Part shown: positions 42,928 to 53,879 of the stretch, in pieces
How positions within the stretch are numbered: the first letter of the stretch is position 1
Layout: every line of letters begins with the position of its first letter
DNA from: Datura wrightii
Taxonomy: Eukaryota > Streptophyta > Magnoliopsida > Solanales > Solanaceae
Direction of reading: 5' to 3'
Length of the DNA: 64,000 nucleotides
NCBI GenBank assembly: GCA_035772735.1
Contig: JASDFA010000003.1
Coordinates: 126,843,001-126,907,000 of the forward strand
Made by a program: the position numbers and the translations under genes
The notes under the pieces: generated by a model
Told to the model about the DNA's origin: nothing
What the model saw: the letters and a program-made list of their open reading frames with translations, nothing else
Databases searched by the model: none

Positions 42928-45189
42928 TTTCACGACCTGAACAGAGGCTCGTATCATAACACAGGACAAGGAGTCCCGTGAGACCCCAAGTCGACCCATA
43001 GAATAAGCATACATGTAACTCGGTCAAGAATTGAAAAACCATCAACACAATCATAGCGGAAGTCTAACTTAAATACTACATCCGAATAGAAAATATGAAG
43101 ATGAATACATACATATGTATAAATAGCCTCTAAAAATGACGAGTTGATGGGACAAGACCCCAACTAACTCAACAAGCTGAAAACTAAAATACATAAGGAA
43201 AGATAGATAGGGTGGTCCTCGAACGATGAGGACTCACCGATATGCAGATTCTAACACTAATAAGCTGTCTAGGAGCGGGGCGGAACCAAGGAGCCGAGTC
43301 TTGTATCATAAAATGATACAGCAAAAAAAATATACGTTCAATACGTGGAATGTACTGAGTATGCAAGGTAAGTAGAACCGCTAAAGTAAGTAAAATCACT
43401 CTAAGTTGACAGTGCAATAGTCCAAACATAGACATCATTAACTGAAGTAGGGCTCGCATGCATTCTTTCTAAAATCATGATCTATTCATAACATACGATA
43501 CGTAGCTTTATAACGTCAAACTGACTCGAATGACTCAAAGCTGAAATATGACATTTATAGAAAAGATGAACATTGAGTCAAACCTTGCTTTTAGAGCATG
43601 CATGTGCATATAATAAACATGAGTAATGAATATGCATATCTGAATAATATAGAAAAATGGGAGACTCGTCACTTAACCGACATACCAAGATAGAGCTTAC
43701 GTGGTCCCAACTATCACTCTCAAATGGGCAGAGCCATCCAAAAACTATCCAGGGCTAAGGATGCTACCATGACATCGATAACAAGCTGAAGACCCATTTG
43801 GGAAAGGGAAGCTCACAAGGGAGGTCCCATGTCATATAATAGTATCAACTTACATTGGCGCATAGTTCTGGGATATAGGGTGATTGACCCTTAGCCCACT
43901 TGGTGCTAGACTCTTCTCCCAAAAACATGCAATGCTCTACATCGTATATAACGAAGCTCAACATCATCTATGGACGAATCTCAATAATCAAATACATCTC
44001 AATACGAACTCGTGCATATGAGAAGCTTTAGTTCAAAATATACCACAAGCTGAAAATATACCTAGAAATACTCAATTCTCATAAAAAATATAGTTATAGA
44101 CATGGGCAACTTCAAATCATGCTTTTCATCATACTATCTCGTCATTATCATATTTATTTCACAAATCACACTTTTCATGATCATATCATTAATGGGCTTC
44201 CACATTCATAAGGCTAGAAAGATAATCGTAGTTGAAATCATTATAAAATCAGCCCATGCTTCACAATCCCATAATAAAATCATAATTAATGCATACCCAT
44301 TTAAAGAAATTGAAGATTCATGCGTTTGGGTAGAAAGCCCATACTTGATCATAGGACATTCTCATATTTAGACAAAAATTGGGCATGGGTGTGGAAGAAG
44401 ACACCACTCATAACCCTATATACCTGGAAGGGATTGATTCTACCACTTCTCTGATTGCCCAAGAGAGGTTTGAACGGAAACCTTGAAGAATTGCTCTAGG
44501 TCACCTCTTCAACCTCTCAAGCTTGCATGCATGGAAAGAATTAACTTAAAATAGGTTTTCCCCTCTTTAAACACACTAAAATTAGCCTTAAACGATGCAA
44601 TATAGGCTTTAAAAACTTAGGAATTATGAAAAGGCCCTTACTAAATTCGCAGGAAATTACTGCTAGGTGGTTCTAATGGATGACCTGACGCCTCGTGGTC
44701 CAAGACATCAAATCTTCACGTAGCTCGTCAAGTGCACTACTTGTCTGATCTCCTGGGATTGTAATGGCAAACATAACGACTCGTTAGGGGTGACCACGGC
44801 TCGTGATCACCAGTCTTTGAGTACACTGCCTTACTTCATCACTTCTCACTTACCTCATCCCACAACTCTCACCACGACTCGTTACTTCTTCCAACGAGTC
44901 GTGGTCAGCTTTCGTTAAGTATACTATTTTACCTTCTTCTCTTTTCCTTCTCCCTTACCCCATGGCTGACCTAATGACTCATAGGGTCTGACCACGAGTC
45001 GATGCCATGCCAGTGGGGACCCTTTTCTTCAAGCTCCCCATACACCTCAATGGCCTCCCCACGAGTCACCTGACGACTCGTGGGTTGTCCTCACGAGTCC
45101 TCCCACGACTCATCCTGGGTCTGCAACATAAATTTTACATTTCCCATTTCAACTCCCTGGTCCAAATTTTGAGCTCCCGGGGTATAACA
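42928..45189 (-). repeat. E4 5' LTR
   Basis: 2,262 bp, from TTTCACGACC (decayed TGTCACGACC) to GGGTATAACA on the plus strand. It lacks the 160-190 bp seen at 35725-35905 in the 3' copy. The module B palindrome is at 44789-44811. An 89-codon plus-strand frame (44102-44371) also occurs in the 3' LTR (35949-36218), but it is antisense and I do not regard it as a gene. Confidence 0.9.
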
Positions 45190-46785
45190 TCAGCACACGT
45201 TCAAGTGCACTTGATCATACAAGTAATACAGTGGCCCTTTTAAGAGCCGAATGTTGAACTCGCAGGGACTGGACTACTCTAGTGAATTATCAAGTTCAAG
45301 TGTCAAGTTAACCATCACAAGTGTTGATTGTAGACGTTTTGAAGATTGATATTTAAATCTAGGGGTGATCACAAAATAATCAAGAAACAATCTACGAAGG
45401 AACTAGAGTTAAGGCCTAATAATAATGCAATGCTACAATTCACAATGGTTTAAATATGAAAACTTTAGTTGTTGTCTCACATAGTTAAAATGCAGTGTTC
45501 ATGGTCTCTCGAGTCTCTAAACATGACAAACTAGTCTCACACCTACATTTCTGAGCGGGGATGTGATGTCCTAATTCGTGAGCCATTTAACTACGTGGAT
45601 GTGGTTTACGAGGTTTGTGCCCTTGATTATGGACTTTCGTATCTCTAATCATTTAACCTTACTTAGCTTCACAATTACTTCTACGAGCGATGATGTGACA
45701 ATTCTAAATCGGTGTCTCTCTATCATCCCGTTTTATTAATCAAGCAAAGATAATTAGGTATAGTTTCTATCCTAACCGTGAATCCTATCGTAAAGATAAG
45801 AACTTGCTTCCTATATTCTTGTGTTCTAGCATAGGGTTACTCTTTTGAGCTTTTACCTAAGCTTTATGAGTTTGTTTTCATGGTGATCATGCATTGAAAA
45901 TAATGGTAATTAAGAATGTAAGGAAAAGCAACAACTAAAAACTCAAACCAAAGAAGAATTTCATGCATTTACAATTATATCATGTGACCTCAACCCTAGA
46001 GGAAGGGTTTTAGCCACTCATATTCGTACAAATACTCAAAAACATAATCAAAGTAAGATACTTACAAGAGTAGTTAAAAGAGAATGAAAACTAATGAACC
46101 CTAGGTAGAGTTCTTCACTTCTCCCTTCGCTCCTTTTTGTTGTTCTCAAAATATTTCGTGATAAATGATTTTAGGACCTAAGTGTTAAATTTATACTAAG
46201 TGGAAAAAATACAGATTTTGGCCGGCCATGGACCAGCTCCGTGCCACGCTACCCATCGTGGTAGTTTGATGACATGACACAGACTGGTCGCGCGTGCCCA
46301 CTGGACGGATGGCATCGGTAGTTCCTGTGGAAAGGCTTGTGCGCGTCGCCTGGCGTGGCACGCTGCTTCTCGCGCGCAGCACATGGCGTGACATAGCCCC
46401 TAGCGCACAGCAAAGCCTGGCGTGGCACAACGCGAATGCGCAGGAGCATTGCCTGGAAGCATCTCTCGCACACTCCTGCCTGCGTGACACGGCGTTGGGT
46501 GCGCCAATGGCCTAGCATGGCATGCTAGTAGCCTAGGAAGCCCCTCTCCTTTGCAACTTCATGCCATCTTCCTTGCAATGCTTTTCCAACTTCTTTCTTG
46601 TGCCTTAACCATCATATTTAGTCCCTCCTTAGTGTTTTAAACCTACAAAAAAAAAGACTAATCATGTCGGTTAGTTCATAGACGAAATATTCAAAATCAC
46701 ATGAGAATGTAATTAATTAAATTGACAAACTTCACTAAATTAAGTTATAAAATAACACTTGGGCACGTAAATATGCCCAAGATCA
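45190..46785 (-). repeat. E5 3' LTR, main part
   Basis: Aligns with 51260-52862. The plus-strand right end, AAATATGCCCAAGATCA, matches that of E3, and the TATA box TATAAAT lies at 46195-46189 (minus). A GC-rich stretch at about 46215-46515 has many GTGNCAC words (GTGCCACG, GTGACAC, GTGGCACG), a loose form of module A. The TCAGC at 45190-45194 is the right copy of E4's duplication. Confidence 0.87.
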
Positions 46786-48800
46786 CTACCCCATACTTAA
46801 AGACTTGTTCGTCCTCGAACAACTCTATTACATCTCATGCACATAGAGAACTCACATATAACTTATTGAAGCAAGACAATCAAGCAAAGGCTACAATGAT
46901 TGTTTTAGATAGCAAGTTAAAAATAGAGCATGCAAGATATAACCATTAAAAGAACATATAACTACATTAAGACTTCCTAGCCTCAAGAATAGACTCTCAA
47001 ACTCAACAAACTCATGTAAATTAACCAATCAAGAAATCCTAAATGAATTTTATCCTTCATCAAACATGTGCCCTCACAACAAGCAAGTTACCAATTTTCT
47101 TTCACTCATAAGTTTTCGAATTGTGACATATATGGGTGTATGAATAAGAAATAAGCTCACTCTCACAAAGAATTTACATGCAACATGTATTGAACCATAA
47201 GCTTGCATTTAGTGTTTTGCTCTACTAATTTAGGAATGTCTGATAGTACGATCAAGTAGGACTTAGTGGGTTGTAATGTAGGCTAAGGTACGGGTAGGTA
47301 CTATTCTGGCCAGTAATAGTGACAATCTTCCCTAAGCGCTTTTAATACATCACCCTTTCATTACAAATATCTATCCTGTTACTTCACCTTTATTCTTTTC
47401 ACTAATCAATTTCCTCTTTTGTTTCCGCATTTCATTAATGCACACTTAGCTTATCAGTAAGGAGTACTTAAGCAACTTTTTCATTCTTTTGTTCTCTTAC
47501 TCCCTACCAATACTTATGTTTTTTCAAACAAGAGCACCTTTAATCTTTTCTTCAACTCCCACAACCATTATTTTTCCTTTCATGATTTCACTCCTTTACT
47601 CTTTTGCATTTTTCACTTAAGCGCTTAGGAGTTTTGGATCAACTTCAAGGCTATTGAAAGAAAAGGATTAAGCTTGTGTTGCAGCTATCAAAAAATAGGC
47701 TTAAGGCTTAATGGGGATAACTAGGATTAGATATTCAAGTTAGGTAAAGCGAGGGATAAAAATTAGGCTCATTCAAAGAAATGCCTAAATCATCTCCTAC
47801 AATCAACATCCCTCATTTAACTTTGTATACACACCAGACAAGTTCTAGATACTGCACAATAGCATGGAATATTTAAAAATCTTATACTCACAGCACATGC
47901 TCAATTCAAGAGCCTAGGTGTCTCAACAGAGCTATTAAATTGCTACCATACTTAAAAATTAACTTTCTTGCATCTCACTATTAGATACAGAACATAACAT
48001 GAACATCGAGCCATCAATCAGCTAAGGGTTCAAAAACCAAAACCTATTGACTAATTTTCACTCAAGACGGTCGTCATCCATCCATCATCGGGAAAAGTCC
48101 CTAATTATGACTAACACCAATTATGTATAGACAAAGAAAAATTTTATTCATCAGTTCAAAGTGCCTCTCTTCTAAAAAGAACCGAAAAGAAAAACCAAAG
48201 GGTGGGTGAACTTTGCTCAATTTAAACTTTTTCAACAAAAACATATTATACCAAGCACCAACTTCACCCAAATTCACTAAGCACAAAATTTTTGGAATTT
48301 CCCTCACCCCACACTTGAATCATGCTATGTCCCAAAAGCATCAAATAAAAATAATACAAGGGTCACAAATACTCCCTAAGGCCTCTAGGCCTAGCTAACA
48401 ACATGTTTTCATCACTTTTCGACTACGCGGGGCATTGACCCCACACTCATCCTCTTGGCATGCTCTCTAGCTCTTACTTTCCTGGGTACTCAAACTTCCC
48501 CTGAATCTGTACTTATCCAACAAAACAAACAACAACAAGTGAAAAATAATTAAAATAACAACTGACTGAAAGGAAATTGTACCTGTGGTACTCTTGGGTT
48601 GCCTTCAAAGTAGTGCCTGATTTTACGTCGTGGCACGATGTGGACTATCCTTTTCGGTATATCCTCAAACAAGTGTTCCCTTTTGAGAACCATCTTCTTC
48701 TCTCTTTGTTTTTCTAGGGAACAACCTCCACTCTGTCCCTCTCTTCTTCCATCTTCTTCTTTAATTTTAGCCCTCCATTAGACTCGGGCTGAAATGTCAT
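46786..48800 (-). other. E5 non-coding 3' region
   Basis: No ORF of note. The purine tract GTATGGGGTAG abuts the LTR on the minus strand. Blocks shared in order with E3's 23829-25250 include CTTGTTCGTCCTCGAACAA, CATGTGCCCTCACAACA, CATAAGCTTGC and AAGACGGTCGTCATCCATCC (about 48064). The E3-type ORF2 that should lie near 48100-48800 is missing. Confidence 0.65.
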
Positions 48801-48806
48801 CATGTG

Positions 48807-51125
48807 TTACAGTAGTGGATCCATGGAATCTACCACCCCACACTTAACATTTGACAACATACTGATCTTACAAAGATCTCTATAGTGTATGGGTGGGTTG
48901 ATCTCTTGGTAGACTCTGAAGATCTCTTCTTCATCATTGATGCTCATTTTAAGAGTACCTGCTCTTACATTTATGATTTCTCCTCCAGTGGCCAAGAATG
49001 GCCGTCCCAAAATTAGGGGCACCTTATCATCCCTTTAAAGTCAAGAATGATGAAATCAGCGGGTATGATGACTTACCCACTTTGATGAGAAGGTCCTCAA
49101 TTATTCCCTCTACTGCCACTTTGGACTTGTTTGCTAGTTGCAACATTACACGTGTGGGCCTCTGCTGACCCAACCCCAAGTGGTTGAACAGTGATAGAGT
49201 AATTATATTTTCTACTACCCCTAAGTCACAAAGAACCCTTATAACTTCGGGTTCACCTATTTATATGGGGAGGGTGAAACTCCCTGGGTCCTTGAGCTTT
49301 TTCAGCATCGTGCTCACCACCATGTAGCTGCACTCCTTAGTCAGTTCCACTGTCTGGACATCTACCAACCTAACTTTATTGGCCACCACATCTTTCAAGT
49401 ACTTAGTGTACTTTGGTATTCGCTGCAAGAGATCAAGTAAAGGAAAATTGATGTGAAGTTCTTTGAAAATATCAAAGAACTTCTTAAAACATTCTTCTTC
49501 CTTTCTCTTCTTGAGCCGTTGTGGGAATGGTGGTGGTGGTTTATGTGTTGGATGCAATGATAATTATGCATTGTGTTTTACCGCACTCTAATTATCTCCC
49601 TTGTTAATTGATGGACCCCATCTAACCAGCTCCAACTGCACCTCATTTCTTTTCCTTTGGTGGTGCATCAGCCAATTGCTTGCCACTCCTTAGACTAATG
49701 GCATTGATCTATCGGGGGTTTGTATCTATGTCACTGGGTAACCCTCCCCGAGGTTTGGTGTGCTGAGCAGCTTCTAATTGACTCATCTGCTTCTCTAGAT
49801 TGTGGGTGCAAACTACTGATTTTTCAAATATAAAGCCATCCGTGCCCGATTCTCTGCCAATTGGGTCTGAGTAGCCATGATGTTCTGCAACATCTCCTCA
49901 ATGTTGATACAACTTGACTGGTTACTATTTTTCTTGTTTTGCTACTGATACTGCTGCTGCAGAGGCTGTTGGTAGCTCTTACTCTGATTGCCACCCCAAG
50001 AAAAATTTGGGTGACGCTGCCAACTTTTATTGTAGGTGTTCCTATGAGTCTGATTATTTCATTGAACATTCCCCAAAAAATTGACAGATTTAGGATTGTC
50101 CCCCCAAGATTCTGCATTGTGCCCATTATTACCACAAATTTCACACCAGCTAGGAGCCTACTGAATTCCATTCACCTATCCCTGCGGTTGGTTTATACTC
50201 AGTTTACTGAACTGTGTTATCATCTGGTGCTGTAATGATGCTAGTTGTGCTGCCAAGGCATTGACACTATCCACTTCTATCAACCATTCTGCTCTCTTTC
50301 CTGCCCCTCTTGATGATTCACTATGCCACTCCGGGTTTCCTTGAGCAATTCTGTTTATTAGAGCGTACAGATCATCATATGTATTCTCCTGTGCTTGGCC
50401 ACCCGATGCAGAGTCTAATAGGATTTTTGTATGTGAGTCTAGATTCTCCAGAAAGGTGTGGGCTAACACCTCATTGGACTGCTAATGATGGGGGAAGTCT
50501 CTCAACAATGACTTGAATCTCTCCTAAGCCAAATATAAGTTTTCCTCCAGTCTTTGCTTGAAGCTTAATATTTCACTCCTGAGCTTGGCAGTCTTGCCTG
50601 AAGGGAAGAATCTGATGAGGAACTTCCATGCTAGGTCATCCCAAGAATTAATGGAATTCATTGGCTCAGCCTTCAACCACCTCTTTGCCTCTCCCAACAG
50701 TTAAAATGGGAAGAGGGTGAGTCAGACATAGTCAGTTGACACTACGGTGGGGATGAAAGTGTCATTAATCTCCAGGAACTGTAAGTGCTATTGTGGGTCC
50801 TCATGTGTCATCCTAGTGAACTGGCCACTAGAATATAACAGCTGCACCATATTCTGTTTCAGCTCAAAGTTTCCTCTGGGCTCTGATTTGCAGACACTGG
50901 AGGTCACATTCGTCGCTAGTGGGATTGCCACTTCGCGAATTGATCGGGCTGCCATCTGATTAGGCAACAACTCTGCTTGCCCAACTGGTGGATGTTATTG
51001 TAACTGCTCTTGTAACCATTTCAAATTTCACTCTAGAGCTTCTCTCCTGAGTAAATGTAGTTGGCATTCAGGTTCCAACAAAGGTTCCACCAGCTCTCTA
51101 TTCCTTGCTAGGTCTTCAAGGACAA
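48807..51125 (-). pseudogene. E5 gag-protease, decayed
   Basis: The gag frame stays the same from at least 50790 to 49261, but is cut by TAG at 50790, 50526, 50484, 50178, 50160 and 49944, by TGA at 50061 and by TAA at 49263 (first bases, minus strand); more stops lie above 50990. Readable parts: FELKQNMVQLLYSSGQF, HTFLENLDSHTKILLDSASG, and a knuckle CEICGNNGHNAESW whose last Cys is Trp. The protease has CDLG near 49225 and, after a frameshift near 49030, ILGRPFLATGG. The TAG at 50526 lies in LYLA-stop-ERFK, the same position as the TAG at 30003 in E3. Confidence 0.83.
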
Positions 51126-51222
51126 CCTGTTACCTGCAATATAGCAGACTAAGACTAAGTTTCTCAATGCTTAAGGAAAATAAAAATCACACAAAGACTA
51201 AAGGTTCACTAAATGCTACTAG

Positions 51223-51240
51223 TCCCCGAACACGGCACCA
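51223..51240 (-). other. E5 primer-binding site (tRNA-Asp type, diverged)
   Basis: Minus strand TGGTGCCGTGTTCGGGGA, the same site as in E3 with several substitutions, at the same spacing from the LTR. Confidence 0.72.
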
Positions 51241-51246
51241 AACACT

Positions 51247-52862
51247 TGTTGCGCCCCAGCCCACGTGGAAGTGCACGTGATCGTACAAGTAATACAATGG
51301 CCTTTTTAAGAGCCAGATGTCGAACCCGCAAGGACTGGAATACTTCAGTAAATTGTCAAGTTCAAGTTTCAAGTTAACCTTCATAATTATTAATTGTAGA
51401 CATTTTGAAGATTGATATTTAAATATAGAGGTGATCACAAAATAATCTAGAAAAAATACAAGAAGCAACTAGAGTTAAGGCCTGATAATCATGCAGTGCT
51501 ACAATTCACAATGGTTGTAGTATGAAAACATCAGTTTTTGTCTCACATAGTTAAAATGCGGTGTTCATGGTCTCTCGAGCCTCTAAACACGACAAACTAG
51601 TATCACACCTATATCGTTGAGAGGGGATGTGACGTCCTAATTCGTGAGCCATTTAACTATGTAGATGTGGTTTATGGGGTTTGTGTCCTCGATTATGGAC
51701 TTTCGTACCTCTAATCATTTAAACTGACTTAGCTTCATAACTACTTCTACGAGTGGTGATGTGACAATTCTAAATCGGTGTCTCACTATCATCCCATTTT
51801 ATTAACCAAGCAAAGCAAATTAGGTATAGTTTCTATCCTAACCGCGAATACTATCGTAAAGATAAGAACTTGCTTCCTACATTCTTGTGTTCTATACTAG
51901 GGTTACTTTTTCGAGCTTTTACCTAAGCTTAATGAATTTGTTTTCATGGTGATCAAGCATTGAAAACAATGATAATTAAGAAAGTAAGACAAAACAACAA
52001 CTAAAAACTCAAACCAAAGAAGAATTCATGCATTTACAATCATATCATGTAGCCTCAACCCTAGAGGAAGGGTTTTAGCCACTCATGTTCGTACAACTAC
52101 TCAAAAACATAATTAAAGTAAAGTACTTACAAGAGTAGTTAAAATAGAATAAAACTAATGAACCCTAGGTTGATTTCTTCACTTCTCCCTTCATTCCTTT
52201 TTGTTGTTCTCAAAATATTTCCTGATAAATGATTTTAGGAGCTGAGTGTTAAATTTATACTAAGTCGAAAAAATATAAAGTGGAAAAATATAAATTTGGG
52301 TCGGCCATGGACCAGCTCGTGCCACGATGCCCATCGTGGCAGTTTGATTGTGTGACACGAATTGGTCGCGCATGCCCACTGGACAGATAGCATTGGCAGT
52401 CCCTATGCGAGGCTTGTGCGCATCGCCTGGCATTGCACGCTACTTCTCGCGCGCGGCACATAGAGTGACTGAGCCCCTAGCACATAGAAAGGCCTTGCAT
52501 GGCATGACGCCAATGCATAGGCGCACTGCCTGGCAGCATCTCGCGCACACTCCTTCCTGCGTGACACGACGTTGGGCGCGCTAATTGCCTAGCATCGCAT
52601 GCTAGTAGCCTAGGCAGCCCCTCTCCTTTGCAACTTCATGCCATCTTCCTTGCAATGCTTTTCCAACTTCTTTTTTGTGCATTAACCATCATATTTAGTC
52701 CCTCCTAAGAATTTTAAACCTACAACACAAAGACTAATCATGTCAGTTAGTTCATACACCAAAATATTCAAAATCACATGAGAATGTAATTAATTAAATT
52801 TACAAACTTGACTAAATTAAGTTATAAAATAGCACTTGGGCATGTAAATATGCCCAAGATCA
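51247..52862 (-). repeat. E5 5' LTR
   Basis: Complete 1,616-bp LTR. The GC-rich GTGNCAC block lies at about 52305-52580 and the TATA box TATAAAT at 52259-52253 (minus), in the same order as in E3. The TATA box and the following AACACTTAG-like word are shared with E3, so the core promoters are homologous. Confidence 0.88.
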
Positions 52863-53827
52863 TCTGCCTGGGCCTGTTGCAATACAATTCTATTGATTGT
52901 GGTTGGAGCTTCTTCAAATAATGCTTTTTTAATTCTGACAATTTCTTCTGTATTTATCAACTACTTGAAGATATCACCATAACTTTCCCTGCTCCATTTA
53001 AACAAAGCATTTTTTAATCCTTTCATCTTTTGTTTCACACTAATAAAAATATTTGTGTCCTCTGCTGCTATCCAGTTCTCTTGCACTACATGCAAGAAAG
53101 TTTCATGTTGCACCTAAAATTTCAGGAATTTGAATGACTTTCTAAAGCTTTGTGATTACTCCCTGTATGTTACCAGCATTGGTGCATGATCTGATTCGGT
53201 TCTGGATAAATGCTCCATCTCAATTAGTCCAAAACAGTCCTGGAACTTCTGATTCATTAACCTTCTATTAATCTCTCAAATATGCATTCCTCATCTATTC
53301 TTCCATTCCACCATGTAAAAGGACTCCCCCTGTATGCTATCTCAGATAGTTTAGATGAATTCACACATTGAGCAAAATCTTCATATTCATAGGGTTGTAC
53401 TGGTAGACCTCTAATCTTCTCTTCTTCATTACCAACTAAGCCTCTTCCATGTTGCTAGCCATTTTGTCTATGCTATCCCACAATTCTACTCTTTATTTGG
53501 TATTACACTTTGCATATACAATTGTGGTAACCATGGTCTGTCCAGTGTTAAATAATTGCATCCTACCAATGATTTGTTGCTCTGTATTCATCAATATCTC
53601 TGCATCTATTTTTTCTTCCACAATCACCTAAATCTTCCCATTTGTGTTAAAAAAAGCTTTATTCATGCCCAATCTGCTTTTGTATTTCTAAATATATCTT
53701 GAATTCTGAAATGGATCCGTCAAATCTACAAAGAAAAATTTGTGATGTCTATGTAGAATTTGTACCTTGTGGAATCCTTGTTGTGTATTAACAGATCTGA
53801 TATTCCAAAATAGAGTTTTTAACATCA
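52863..53827 (-). pseudogene. LINE ORF2, first half: AP-endonuclease
   Basis: Starts at ATG 53827 with MLKTLFWNIRSVNTQQG, a normal start of plant LINE endonucleases, then HRHHKFFFVDL. Later parts (LVMKKRRSEVYQY, GAFIQNRIRSC) are separated by many stops, mostly TAG and TGA. The endonuclease nicks target DNA to prime copying. TCTGC at 52863-52867 is the right copy of E5's duplication; the coding frame then continues at 34634. Confidence 0.85.
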
Positions 53828-53879
53828 TTTAACTGTTGGTTTGAGACACCTTTTTGGCAAGATTCTCGTTGGAATTTGA

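Larger units (their letters stand above)
34649..45189 (-). mobile_element. E4: Ty3/Gypsy chromovirus in E5's LTR
   Basis: Minus-strand element of about 10.5 kb including an 867-bp MITE insertion. It has 5' LTR (45189-42928), tRNA-iMet primer site, gag, protease, RT, RNase H, integrase with C-terminal tail, purine tract and 3' LTR (37011-34649). Flanks are CCAGT (left) and TCAGC (right). The uninterrupted E5 LTR reads CCAGC at this point, so each copy of the duplication has changed by one C to T. The coding region is broken throughout. LTRs resemble those of E2 and E6. Confidence 0.9.
45190..52862 (-). mobile_element. E5: Athila-like gag-protease element, no RT, IN or ORF2
   Basis: Minus-strand element interrupted by E4 near its 3' end; the last 14 bases are at 34635-34648. 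The intact 5' LTR is 1,616 bp (52862-51247). Internal parts are a primer site, gag-protease and about 2 kb of non-coding DNA ending in a purine tract; RT, RNase H, integrase and the ORF2 of E3 are all absent. Flanks TCTGT and TCTGC are a 5-bp duplication with one change. The LTRs differ visibly more than those of E3, so it is older. It is a relative of E3 with a different LTR subfamily. Confidence 0.86.
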
